Source: Proteobacteria bacterium bin106 (GTDB taxonomy: Bacteria; Bdellovibrionota_B; Oligoflexia; Oligoflexales; Bin106). From it: a stretch of 64,000 nt of DNA. Under the pieces are notes generated by a model, which made no database searches, was not told the DNA's origin, and saw only the letters and a list, made by a program, of their open reading frames with translations. The position numbers and the translations under genes were made by a program. Below, in pieces: positions 11,401-19,013 of the stretch (position 1 is the first letter of the stretch; each line of letters starts with the position of its first letter). Location of the stretch: contig MPNI01000003.1 in the NCBI GenBank assembly GCA_002238945.1, positions 1 through 64,000 on the forward strand, given 5' to 3'.

Positions 11401-11587
11401 CTTCTTGATGAAAACGATGAAACCAGCCAATCCAATCAGACTTCTTGCCACTCACAAACTTCATAGCAAAACGCTGAGTGGGATCATCCATCAACAGGAC
11501 TTCAAAAACCTCACCCATGGATCCTTTTCCCAAGCTACGTACCTTGAGATAGTTTGATATAACGGTTTTATGATCTCTCAAAGCCAA
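5498..11587 (-). CDS. Giant Ser/Thr protein kinase with STAND-type ATPase and helical repeats
   Basis: This 2029-residue protein starts with a Hanks-type Ser/Thr kinase (about 10-300) with all key residues: glycine loop LGKGSMGEV, Lys43, HRD with catalytic Asp151 and Asn156, DFG at 176-178 and APE at 208-210. A linker leads to an AAA_16/STAND ATPase (about 335-700) with Walker A GKSGMGKS (369-376) and Walker B FIFDDIDF (Asp501-Asp502). Residues about 750-1450 are helical, probably TPR-like. Residues about 1500-1700 are acidic and disordered, with six acidic-Lys-Thr motifs (Thr 1533, 1557, 1594, 1611, 1639, 1668). The last 300 residues form an unrecognised, possibly GAF-like domain. No membrane segment is seen. 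The architecture resembles PknK-like and myxobacterial kinase-ATPase regulators, so a cytoplasmic signalling role is expected; the target is unknown. The helical part is strikingly AT-rich compared with both ends. The start is a TTG with AAGGA upstream. Confidence 0.93.
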   Translation of the reverse strand: MALRDHKTVISNYLKVRSLGKGSMGEVFEVLLMDDPTQRFAMKFVSGKKSDWIGWFHRFHQEAALMSQLYHSHVISLKEYGFAKGAHQSGAMSKDISSYFIAMDFVDGNDLKHVIGGSGKKGMSLDFFFQVASQMASALDYAHGKNIIHRDVKPHNIIVETQYSSFGHKIHARLIDFGVASLGEATNYIGGATAGVLDKVAGTPLYMAPEITERESLSIDHRIDLYSLGCVLYEVLVGKPPFLARTRAELEDLHSKAAAPHITSIRQDVPKIVGDIVAKLLAKSPDDRYQTAFSLYSDLKVVQAVCEKRERGLSAKRLSTINLGLNNNFRSMGRNYKLIGRTRQVSELIQFYSNVAYRSARGHISLVTGKSGMGKSRLLREFKEYLVKRKVKFISCGFMKYKSSTSMQSFISGFDEYLLKVRRNNPLEAKKIRDRLHKNLGDRILLLKEVVPATALFTKKSVQAPTHYSIEDVDRNVIIKTFTDFTRSLISSHQPIVFIFDDIDFADDYSLKIIEGFFNFNNSERIHIVLSCTTEKGNKREKHVSDFLNTMSKYKRRYQEIELTPLTLHQTSSLVYHILGVEVEKIIPLCTYLYEVCRGNPIYLIEKIRDLVLNGDICHDFELKSWVYNLDEIRLINRPLISVDLILSRLTGYSKSLIRVLEVASISGMQFREDVLSVVGGVSHVRLREMIIFLESESLIREAQHTTKKDKKIKNYQFVHPHIRDVILGRIEPADVPVYHLGIVKQLCAGLTHPDNKMVFAVANHYYQGLRKRRSGYVPDKNTLNSSVYYASKAGLISTQMEEYYCAMKYYDFVIYIVNKYLIKSISINNLFMIYLQSCKILFHLGLFKKASRQLNKIVKIIQKKSIGSLPQQQTALALDYYLLILHRVSDYRKMANVTRYLISGLGMPLSSRWNKPLMVKSRLSQGVYYDYAFFVLGLKWASSPTGKIISRLSDKRSKKTLRVLKYYNYFYMSMLNANVSMADDIHLLSISRLDKSTAHLDDIIALISFRLAILKKYGMYKTIEVVIHCIRKIIYKNNVNNKSSSREIERYAIIMDYLEFCYFLYPGHHSYLSSKRLISGSYSNVLNWPNDLMYIIEINAINLTRLLLQGKKDDFLDLYHSSINICSSKTAIFPYMMLLSILCSAVEDDVEDIHSFASKVVYDSVSNSTYKKNIFFTLSKAFVLLVEDQYNSAKKVYSEAIMLAQDKNNVLLYHSYQMDLFALCVLVFQDYYALRSRRSFDKNENVLSKLASHTHDAICPHFFDDSPVKILLNLMLAVYSSDKKSEESVVSSFNKVKSFFAKNHYRIPFVFVLLKLGHHFSLNKHPKLGSKELLHALSVSRRHRYLAFSKMAEDSLLCFGIPFARRDLRRGVEKTFSRFDEFPSTLAYGSMLNFFPKISSMSERKIILDVVKLFQDSYGGDILYAINVQKLADYKVHCDMTNMSSFEPAPSDLKSHLESYLTTNEALFISIDGGVGVIKKEKNQELLTEDKANTTSVKDMFSDKSSVQKFPSKAYTDSSAASEAVFDVDDKTRVSPTQGSPGGPRRDGVFDVDDKTRVSPKHVQISVGMSGGDSHVQTHSDSSSDLGVVEEKTVVSQPPPMSSVLADDKTRVSGVVKSVDQKPVEGEKVSQFDTLPKTVVAKIEGILDTQVPLKNFFEQDIEERSKTVFLDDMTAEAEATSVIDKDSLASLASGDPLSQMDEACERMGCLIPIYLSKEQRCYIFIDKMGESHIAEEDHARSEINLWGAQAGYAFSCFGLVPFDPSGSIQPPSEFTSKQVLFESCSWLQLFAQDKFLRSESGSWVLGVNLGPRHYMLMSFDMKGSDEAALHHFASILWHYVYVLRHGSQYIQQKVSVKEVMNDMLYFLKNHPLSDTFNDVKSVITVFDRSYKRVESAILGELNARVFSASRMSGKDRDCRVLFRFSDGGVLKSQYFTSTFEEYALMVFVTGPADWSSSLPFIQGYVAGDKSKTVLERQMTLKHIAKEFSKTSSAGYYDRVQVITCMFSSQKLVESQPTQTVTADQSLSA

Positions 11588-11858
11588 GGAGAAAAATCCT
11601 TAAAATGGAGGTTAGCCACAAACACCCCAATAGCCCAAATGATATAACCTTTCTAAGGCATCTCAGATCTGGGCAAACAATCTAGACAAAACAACAAGCC
11701 GTATCGGTCAAGGATGAGAATGTTTGATCATAACCTAAAACACATCATCACCTACCATCATCCTCAAGTGTATGACTTACTCTTCTAGCTAGCCAAAACG
11801 AACTAACCCATAAGCTGGCACACCCATAGCACAAGACATGATGAAAAAATCATAGCTT

Positions 11859-14800
11859 TCAATCACGTTGCCATGAAAGTAAGGCTTTTGGCTCGTGAGT
11901 GTTGATAAAATCAGGGATATAAGCAAGAGCTTTGATGTAAGATGTGGCTTTTTCCATATCTGTAATAAGTGAGCAGTTAAAAGCTACTGCTGCTTGACGA
12001 ATACGCCATCCATTGGTGAGTTCTTCTTTTTTATAGCTCTTTGGAATATTAACCACAAAATCCACTAAAGATGATTTGATAGCCCAAATCACATCTTTTT
12101 CTTCAACGTGATGCCCATCTTTACTAGGCCACGGCAAAGATGTGACCTTAATGCCACGTTGGCTTAAATACTTAGCTGTACCTTCAGTGGCAAACAACGG
12201 AACCTTCATTTCCATCAATAGTTTTGCTGAAGAAAGAAATTTCAACTTGGTTTTTTCCGGCCCAGCACTAATCAATAAGCCTTTTTGAGGAGGAGAAATT
12301 TTCGATGATTCAAAAGCTAACAGAATCGCCTCCTCCAAACTCCCTGCCACACATCCCACCTCGCCGGTTGAAGCCATCTCCACACCTAAAACAGGATCAG
12401 CTCCTCTTAGGCGAGTAAACGAAAACAAGGCTGCTTTCACTCCCACATGAGGTAACTCATCTTCACTCATATGAAACACCTGAGGCGGTCGGCCAATCAT
12501 CACATCACAAGCTATGGAGGCAAGATGGGCACCAACAACCTTAGAAATAAAGGGAAAAGAACGCGCTGCTCGAGCGTTACATTCAATGACTTTTATATGG
12601 TTGTTTTGAGCAAGAAATTGCATATTAAAAGGCCCATTCAAGCCAAGCCTCTCAGCAATCATTCGAGCTGCCTTTTTTACCTGCCGCACCGTTTCTACAT
12701 ATAACTTTTGAGCAGGCACCACCGTTGTGGCATCACCCGAGTGCGTTCCCGCATGCTCAATATGTTCTGAAACAATAGAGATAATGATTTTACCACCATG
12801 AGCCACACCATCTACTTCTATCTCACAAGCACCACTCAAAAACTCTGAAAGAACCACAGGATGATCTGAAGATATAGCACCAGCTGCACTCAAAGAGGCG
12901 CTCAAAAGTTCTTTGTTATAAGCCACCTTCATGGCAGCCCCTGAAAGAACATAACTAGGACGAACCAACAAAGGAAAACCTACCTGAGCGATGAAATCTT
13001 CTATTTCACCTGCGGTTTTTGCACTTATCCAACGCGGTTGATCAATACCCAATTCGTCGAGAATAGCCGAAAATTTCGAGCGATCTTCAGCCATATCGAT
13101 ACTACTTGCCGAATGACCAAGCAACTTCACACCAGCACTGGCAAGAGATAAAGCTAACTTATTAGGCAGCTGACCACCCATACTGGCAATCACCCCCTGA
13201 GGAGACACATGATCACAAATATCAAGAATTCTTTCTAAAGTGATCTCTTCAAAATACAAGCGATCCGATTCATTGTAATCTGTGGATACGGTCTCGGGAT
13301 TGCAATTGATCATCACCGAAGACCAACCATTAGCTCGCAACTCTTTTGAACAACTCACCGCACACCAATCAAATTCCACTGAGGTACCAATGCGATAAGC
13401 TCCACCGCCCACAATCAAAGCACTGGGACGCACATCTTCTTCTAAAGGATCATGAACCGTGCCGTGATAGGTCATATAAAGGTAATTGGATGGTGTGGGA
13501 TATTCCGCTGCTGTGGTATCTATCTTTTTTGCCACCGGTAACACACCAAGCTTTTTTCTTAAAGCACGTAACTGAAGTGAAACCTGCTCAATGGTACGCA
13601 AAGATAACGAACGCGCTGAACCACCAGAGCCCATATAAGCCAAATACACCAACTGTTCATCAGAAAAACCCTCACCCTTCCACTGCCTTAACACCACCTC
13701 TCCGAGCTGGCAAAATACAGCCATGATGTTATCAAAAGATGGCTCCACTGAACCCTCTTGATGAGCCTGCCCTAAGACGTTACCTAGAGCAAGATGAGAG
13801 AAAGTATCAAAGATATCTTGCTCACAACGCACCAAAACCAACAATTCTCGCAAAAACCAACGATCAATACGCGTTCTTTCAAACACCTCATCTAAAGAGA
13901 CATCTTGGCGAAAAGCTTGACAAATGGCATACAAACGTCTATCAGTGGGAACTTCCAATTCACTGGCAAGATCTGTCATAGTCATGGGTGTATTAAACCA
14001 AGAAATGCCTGGGCCTAATTCCACAATAGAACGTACCGCTTTTTGTAACGCCTCCCTAAATGTGCGGCCAATGGCCATGATTTCACCCACTGACTTCATC
14101 GTTGAGCCAAGCTCACGATGAGCCCCTTTAAACTTCACCAAATCCCAACGTGGCACTTTTAAAGTGATGTAATCCAGTGCAGGTTCAAAAAAAGCACTGG
14201 TTGATAAGGTCACAGGATTTTTTAACTCGAGTAAATCATAACCACATACCACACAAGCAGCCACATAAGCGATAGGATAGCCCGATGCCTTAGATGCCAA
14301 AGCTGAAGAGCGCGACAGTCGAGCATTCACCTCAATGATGTAGTAATCCAAAGAATCCGGTGATAACGCAAATTGCGCATTACACTCACCAAGCACACCA
14401 AGAGCCTCAACTACCCTTAAAGAACTATCACGCAGAAATTGATATTCACTATCTGACAGGGTTTGGGAAGGACATACCACAATGGAATCACCAGTATGGA
14501 TACCCAATGGATCAAAATTTTCCATATTACAAATACAGATGGCATTACCCTTACCATCTCGCATCACCTCATATTCCACCTCTTTCCAACCCTTAAGAGA
14601 TTTCTCTACCAACACCTGAGGTGAATGAGCAAGGCCCTCCTCAACAAGAGAAACCAACTCTTTGTGATGACGCGCAAAACCAGAACCTAAACCACCCAAA
14701 GCATAAGCCATCCGACAAATCACCGGATAGCCAATCTCACTAGCTGCTAAAACAGCTTCCTCTACACTACAACAAGCCACACTGGGAGGTGTGGGAATCC

Positions 14801-15242
14801 CTATCTGACGCATCTTTTCAGCAAACTGCTTTCGATCCTCAGAAAGACGCAACGTCTGTGGCGAAGTACCAAGGTTTTTCACCTCATACTGTTCCAGATA
14901 ACCGCCCTCATCAAGATCCAATAAACAACTCAACGCTGTCTGACCACCAAAACCAGCAACAATGGCATCAGGACGCTCTTTAGCAAATACCTTCACCACC
15001 CACGGAGCTGTCACCGGATACAAATACACTTTGATACGATCACCAGGGTTGGTTTGCACCGTGGCAATATTAGGATTCACCACAATCACTTCAAGACCTT
15101 CGGCAAGAAGAGCACGTAAAGCCTGAGTTCCTGAATAATCAAATTCACCAGCCTGACCAATGGATAAACCACCAGAACCTAACAGCACAACCTTCTTAGG
15201 CGGCTCGTCAGCCTCGCTAACAAGTTCTGTGTACAAAGGCAC
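11859..15242 (-). CDS. carB: Carbamoyl-phosphate synthase large subunit, CAD-like type
   Basis: This 1127-residue synthetase subunit makes carbamoyl phosphate from bicarbonate, ammonia and two ATP for pyrimidine and arginine synthesis. It contains two ATP-grasp halves (about 1-560 and 600-960) and a C-terminal MGS-like allosteric domain (about 980-1110). Diagnostic blocks (GSGGLSIGQAGEFDYSG near the N-terminus, AYALGGLGSGFA, SLKGWKEVEYE, NARLSRSSALASK) match the eukaryotic CAD/CPS1 form much better than E. coli CarB, which has GAGPIVIGQACEFDYSG and NPRVSRSSALASK. GTG start with GGGAG five bases upstream. carA ends 29 bases upstream on the same strand, so the two form an operon. It is somewhat longer than the usual 1070 residues. 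Confidence 0.97.
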   Translation of the reverse strand: MPLYTELVSEADEPPKKVVLLGSGGLSIGQAGEFDYSGTQALRALLAEGLEVIVVNPNIATVQTNPGDRIKVYLYPVTAPWVVKVFAKERPDAIVAGFGGQTALSCLLDLDEGGYLEQYEVKNLGTSPQTLRLSEDRKQFAEKMRQIGIPTPPSVACCSVEEAVLAASEIGYPVICRMAYALGGLGSGFARHHKELVSLVEEGLAHSPQVLVEKSLKGWKEVEYEVMRDGKGNAICICNMENFDPLGIHTGDSIVVCPSQTLSDSEYQFLRDSSLRVVEALGVLGECNAQFALSPDSLDYYIIEVNARLSRSSALASKASGYPIAYVAACVVCGYDLLELKNPVTLSTSAFFEPALDYITLKVPRWDLVKFKGAHRELGSTMKSVGEIMAIGRTFREALQKAVRSIVELGPGISWFNTPMTMTDLASELEVPTDRRLYAICQAFRQDVSLDEVFERTRIDRWFLRELLVLVRCEQDIFDTFSHLALGNVLGQAHQEGSVEPSFDNIMAVFCQLGEVVLRQWKGEGFSDEQLVYLAYMGSGGSARSLSLRTIEQVSLQLRALRKKLGVLPVAKKIDTTAAEYPTPSNYLYMTYHGTVHDPLEEDVRPSALIVGGGAYRIGTSVEFDWCAVSCSKELRANGWSSVMINCNPETVSTDYNESDRLYFEEITLERILDICDHVSPQGVIASMGGQLPNKLALSLASAGVKLLGHSASSIDMAEDRSKFSAILDELGIDQPRWISAKTAGEIEDFIAQVGFPLLVRPSYVLSGAAMKVAYNKELLSASLSAAGAISSDHPVVLSEFLSGACEIEVDGVAHGGKIIISIVSEHIEHAGTHSGDATTVVPAQKLYVETVRQVKKAARMIAERLGLNGPFNMQFLAQNNHIKVIECNARAARSFPFISKVVGAHLASIACDVMIGRPPQVFHMSEDELPHVGVKAALFSFTRLRGADPVLGVEMASTGEVGCVAGSLEEAILLAFESSKISPPQKGLLISAGPEKTKLKFLSSAKLLMEMKVPLFATEGTAKYLSQRGIKVTSLPWPSKDGHHVEEKDVIWAIKSSLVDFVVNIPKSYKKEELTNGWRIRQAAVAFNCSLITDMEKATSYIKALAYIPDFINTHEPKALLSWQRD

Positions 15243-15271
15243 GTTTGCTCCCTAGCTAGAAACACATTAAC

Positions 15272-16582
15272 TCAAAATGACGTAAGCTCTTTAACAAAGT
15301 CTTCAATAATCCACAGAGTATCTCGCGGCCCACCACAAGCTTCAGGATGAAATTGCACCGAACGAAACGGCTGGCGCAGATGAATAATGCCCTCAATACT
15401 CTGATCGTTAGCATTACGAAACCATACCCGCCAATCATCAGGCCAATGCATGCCCTCTACTAAATGAAATCCATGATTTTGTGAGGTGATAAAACCCCGA
15501 GATGTGCCCTCTAAATAAACCGGCTGATTGTGACTACGATGACCATAACGCATACGCTCACTTGTCATACCAGCTGCAATACCTAGAATCTGATGGCCAA
15601 GACAAATACCCAATATGGGACGATTGCCGCGCAACAAGTGACGCACATTTTCTATCAAAGCACATGCACGCATAGGATCACCAGGGCCATTAGACAACAC
15701 CCAACCATGACAATCTATTTGAGAAAGATCACTATCCCACGGCAGAACTTCCACCTCACAACCAAACGAAAGCAATGCACGCAAAATATTGCTTTTAACA
15801 CCACAATCCACCACTGCTACTTTTATTCCTTCTTTTTTTTCTGCACCTATTCCTTTCTCTGCTCCCTCTCTTGCCTCATCAATCTGTTTAAGGTTACAAG
15901 CTACACTCTTGCGCTTGCCAATGTCTTCGTTATGGTTTGCTATGCTAGGTTTTCTGCTCGACTCACGACTCTTCAATGTGACCACATGATCCAAAGAGGT
16001 ATAGTTATGAGGCAAGAGAGTGTATGGCTTTTTGGTTGATACCTCACCGAGAATGGGATACAAACTCGCATCAAAGAAGTCATTTTCCCCAAAAGACATC
16101 CCTAAATAGGTACGCTCTTCACTCACACCTTGAGGTTCAATACGACCATAAAGAGGACCATGCTCACGAATTTGATGAATCAAGTGACGGGTATCCACAC
16201 ATGCCATACCCGGAATACCTTCTTTTTCTAACCACTGACCTAAAGAAACAAAACTGTTCCAATGAAAAGCCTCAGGACTATCCACTGTAACAATCACCCC
16301 TGCCACATGAACTTTCACCGATTCATGTCCCAGGCGTAACAAGGGATTTTTATGCAACCTTACCTGAGGCACTCCATAATTACCGATCAAAGGGTAGGCA
16401 TACACCAATATCTGAGCAAAATAAGAAGGATCACTCAAAGACTCAGAATAACCTACCAAACTTGTGGTAAAAACCAACTCTCCACGACTCTTCACCGACG
16501 CACCAATAAGCTTGCCATGCAAAATCTCACCATTGGACATCACGAGTCTGGCAGAGCGTCTTTCTTCTATGCCCGGCTCCAT
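15272..16582 (-). CDS. carA: Carbamoyl-phosphate synthase small (glutaminase) subunit
   Basis: A 436-residue amidotransferase subunit that releases ammonia from glutamine for CarB. The N-terminal CPSase small-chain domain (about 10-190) carries the TSLVGYSESLSDPSY block, and the C-terminal class I glutaminase has the nucleophile Cys in GICLGHQ and His-x-Glu near the end (FHPEA). Between the two lies a poorly conserved, charged linker of about 60 residues (Ser/Arg/Lys/Glu-rich), which makes the protein longer than the usual 380. As in CarB, the N-terminal blocks resemble CAD. I chose the ATG at 16582, with AGG six bases upstream; a TTG two codons earlier is possible. It is first gene of the carAB operon. 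Confidence 0.96.
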   Translation of the reverse strand: MEPGIEERRSARLVMSNGEILHGKLIGASVKSRGELVFTTSLVGYSESLSDPSYFAQILVYAYPLIGNYGVPQVRLHKNPLLRLGHESVKVHVAGVIVTVDSPEAFHWNSFVSLGQWLEKEGIPGMACVDTRHLIHQIREHGPLYGRIEPQGVSEERTYLGMSFGENDFFDASLYPILGEVSTKKPYTLLPHNYTSLDHVVTLKSRESSRKPSIANHNEDIGKRKSVACNLKQIDEAREGAEKGIGAEKKEGIKVAVVDCGVKSNILRALLSFGCEVEVLPWDSDLSQIDCHGWVLSNGPGDPMRACALIENVRHLLRGNRPILGICLGHQILGIAAGMTSERMRYGHRSHNQPVYLEGTSRGFITSQNHGFHLVEGMHWPDDWRVWFRNANDQSIEGIIHLRQPFRSVQFHPEACGGPRDTLWIIEDFVKELTSF

Positions 16583-16722
16583 CTTCAACCTACCCCTCTA
16601 TAAACCTATTTTTTCATACACTTCCACATCACCATTGCACAATATGGTGCCCTAGCACAATACGATATACATATCACACAACTAACCAAATCACATGCAC
16701 ACAACATGTGACTGGCTCATAA

Positions 16723-16749
16723 TAAAAAAAGCAAGCACACGGCTTGCTC
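16723..16749 (-). terminator. Intrinsic terminator downstream of the minus-strand lipoprotein gene
   Basis: Read on the minus strand, a 7-bp stem (agcaagc / gcttgct) with a five-base loop is followed by seven T. It lies about 110 bases after the lipoprotein stop and insulates carA from it. Confidence 0.75.
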
Positions 16750-16817
16750 TATTCTTTGAACCTGTTTATCTAACTTATTTATGTAATCAGCTTATATAAA
16801 TAGCGTAAATGGCTTAT

Positions 16818-16856
16818 TTAAGTTTTAAGTTTAAGTTTTAAGTTTAAGTTTTAAGT
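16818..16856. repeat. Three 13-bp tandem repeats
   Basis: The unit ttaagttttaagt is present three times without mismatch, immediately downstream of the minus-strand lipoprotein gene. It is non-coding, and the period is not a multiple of three. Confidence 0.95.
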
Positions 16857-16860
16857 TATC

Positions 16861-17511
16861 TCAGTTACCTTCTTTTGAAAAAGGCACCTCAGCAGGCACG
16901 CCACCTTCAGGGGTCACTTGCGCCGGCACCACAGGCGGAGCAGATTGTTGGTTTTCTTGCTCTTTTCGCTGCCTTGCAATAGCCTCTTCACTCAACTCAG
17001 AAGCTGGTGTCACTCCATCTTTAGTAACCTCATCAGCAATTAAAAAATCAATACTGGTCTCACCTCCAATCACATCCGTGATAAACCACGCACCATCTTT
17101 GCGAAAAAGATTCAAAGAATTTTTAATGGTCATCACAGCCTGGTCTTCATTGGAAAGCTCTTGGTATTCCAATTCATAAGTGATTTGGACCTCCCGAGGA
17201 GTATGATCCTTTCTTTCAATAAAAGAAAAACGAATCACATCATAACGCCTAGCAATAAAAATTCTATCCACAGTAGCAGCATCCGCCTCTTCAAGAGCCT
17301 GCTTCAAATTCCCTGAAGCATAAGCAATAAGACGGGTTAAATCATCTATACTGTTTAAGTTAAATGCCACCTCAAGGTAAGCCTCCACCACTTCTTCAGC
17401 GGTCATATCTTTATGAGACTTCTTGCACATACTCGCACAACCCGCAACACTCAACGATAAAGTAAGATAGATTATGCTTTTTATGTATTGCTTTCTGACA
17501 ATGCCCACCAT
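16861..17511 (-). CDS. Lipoprotein with NTF2-like (DUF4878-type) fold
   Basis: A 216-residue protein with a lipoprotein signal peptide (LSLSVAGC, Cys25) and AAGG before the ATG. Residues about 35-160 have the layout of small NTF2-like lipoproteins: MTAEEVVEAYLEVAFNL helix, a second helix segment, then strands ending in NLFRKDGAWFITDV, a block typical of DUF4878-like proteins. The last 50 residues are Pro/Gln/Glu rich and probably disordered. The expected location is the periplasmic face of a membrane. The molecular role is unknown, and the fold assignment is an inference from the pattern. Confidence 0.85.
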   Translation of the reverse strand: MVGIVRKQYIKSIIYLTLSLSVAGCASMCKKSHKDMTAEEVVEAYLEVAFNLNSIDDLTRLIAYASGNLKQALEEADAATVDRIFIARRYDVIRFSFIERKDHTPREVQITYELEYQELSNEDQAVMTIKNSLNLFRKDGAWFITDVIGGETSIDFLIADEVTKDGVTPASELSEEAIARQRKEQENQQSAPPVVPAQVTPEGGVPAEVPFSKEGN

Positions 17512-17625
17512 CTAGACCTTCATTTTTAACATCAAACACATGATTCATATGTTATACGTGTGATACATACACCATTGAAAACACACCATAAGCACATACG
17601 GTTTATTTGTCTAGCTATTGTCTTT

Positions 17626-17690
17626 ATCTAACTATTATCTAACTATTATCTAACTATTATCTAACTATTATCTAACTATTATCTAACTAT
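17626..17690. repeat. 11-bp tandem array, five full copies plus a partial one
   Basis: The unit atctaactatt repeats perfectly from 17626, and the sixth copy breaks off after ten bases. It lies upstream of the minus-strand lipoprotein gene, so copy number could affect promoter spacing. Confidence 0.97.
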
Positions 17691-17798
17691 CTCTATAATC
17701 TCTTCTTTACACATTCTTCTATATTACAACAACGTCAGGAACAAAAACAGAGCCCATATAAGCTAGCCAGAACTCACTTCGTAACACATTAAGTGGCT

Positions 17799-17850
17799 AG
17801 TCTCTCACAACGAGTCTCTCACAACGAGTCTCTCACAACGAGTCTCTCAG
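17799..17850. repeat. 14-bp tandem array, three full copies plus a partial one
   Basis: The unit agtctctcacaacg repeats three times perfectly, followed by a degenerate fourth copy. It lies just downstream of the secreted protein that ends at 17908. Confidence 0.96.
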
Positions 17851-17907
17851 CGAGCACACTCTCACATCACCACACAGCCAGGCTCTTTTCATAAAGCTCA
17901 TAACAGC

Positions 17908-18990
17908 TTACTCAACACGCCTGATATGAGTTGTATCTGTCTTCACTGTGGAGCTCGCACCATCTACATCCAAGTAGGAGTCCTTTTTTCCCATTTGCGC
18001 AGAACTCTGCACAGTTGGTGACGTTCGTTTTTTGCCATACGTCCTAGGTGAAAATGCATCACTCGATGAACGCTCCTTACTCTTAGTTTTTAAACTCATC
18101 GAAGACTTACGCTGAGGCTTAAGTTTGGAAGGAAGACGTCTGGAAACACCTGAAGGCTTTCGAAAATGCTTTTTACTGTAATCATAACCCTCACCACCAA
18201 CTATGAATGTCTTTTGTGATGATCCAGGCTTGCCTTTCCACAATGTAGTCCGCACATAAGGCCTATACACATCAAGAAATAAACGTAAATCCTCAGCTCG
18301 ATGACTCTTACGCACAGGAAAAATAACCCCACTTTCACTGCGCACTCTATAACCAAGATACAACTCTCTATCCACCAAAAGAACAACCTGTAATGTTTGA
18401 TTCAAATGCTTTTTTATCCATATATCATCTTCACCAGGAAACAAATGAGCAGGAAGTGTTTTAAGAAGTGGATGCTTATCTATAACCCAAGGAACATACC
18501 TAAACACTATAGAATTCTTAAGCAACTCATCGCGAAAGTCTTTATCTATCCCCACATGAAAAAACACACTCAATAAACGATTCTTAGCACCCATCTTCAC
18601 CAAAGAACGAGCTATAACCTCTGAAGATATCCCCTCGTAATATACAACTCGACGAGACAAAGAGATCACCTCAGAGAAATGCGTTTCCATATCCCGAAAT
18701 GTCGTAAAGTATGTGATCTCATCAGCTGAGCTATCCAAAGAAGAGCCATCCTGTCGCACATAATCCTTACTTGCCGAGGCAGCAACTGAAGATGTTTGAT
18801 GCCGCCAACCATTAGGATTCTTTGAAGACGCAGCAACCACAACTTGCTCAACATCAAAGGCGAAACCTTGCCTACCACCTAGCAGCAACCATAACACCAT
18901 GATCCCTAACCAACACAAACTTTTGACAGCTCTATAATCACAATATGGACGCACAATACACATAATATTCAACATACCCACAATAACCAT
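17908..18990 (-). CDS. Secreted protein of unknown function with basic Ser-rich tail
   Basis: The frame extends upstream into rsmB (to 19077), but the ATG at 18990, just after the rsmB stop, gives a product of 360 residues with a signal segment (CWLGIMVLWLLLGG, cleavage near FAF). Residues about 95-240 form an alpha/beta region (VVYYEGISSEVIARSL, LLSVFFHVGID, VVLLVDRELYLGYRV). It vaguely recalls a phospholipase D half but lacks the HKD catalytic motif. The last 100 residues are Lys/Arg/Ser rich and probably disordered. A second ATG at 18975 is also possible. It follows rsmB closely and may be cotranscribed. No family is recognised. Confidence 0.65.
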   Translation of the reverse strand: MVIVGMLNIMCIVRPYCDYRAVKSLCWLGIMVLWLLLGGRQGFAFDVEQVVVAASSKNPNGWRHQTSSVAASASKDYVRQDGSSLDSSADEITYFTTFRDMETHFSEVISLSRRVVYYEGISSEVIARSLVKMGAKNRLLSVFFHVGIDKDFRDELLKNSIVFRYVPWVIDKHPLLKTLPAHLFPGEDDIWIKKHLNQTLQVVLLVDRELYLGYRVRSESGVIFPVRKSHRAEDLRLFLDVYRPYVRTTLWKGKPGSSQKTFIVGGEGYDYSKKHFRKPSGVSRRLPSKLKPQRKSSMSLKTKSKERSSSDAFSPRTYGKKRTSPTVQSSAQMGKKDSYLDVDGASSTVKTDTTHIRRVE

Positions 18991-19013
18991 GTCACATGAT
19001 TTATGAAATGAGC

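Larger units (their letters stand above)
17512..17907. other. Intergenic region with two tandem repeat arrays
   Basis: About 400 non-coding bases between two minus-strand genes, dominated by an 11-bp array and a 14-bp array (listed separately). No terminator or RNA gene is seen. Confidence 0.6.

Noticed and set aside
17626..17850. CRISPR array
   Set aside because: The units are 11 and 14 bp in direct head-to-tail contact without spacers, and there are no cas genes.
18200..18990. Phospholipase D for the secreted protein ending at 17908
   Set aside because: The strand-helix pattern is weakly similar, but no HxKxxxxD motif is present.
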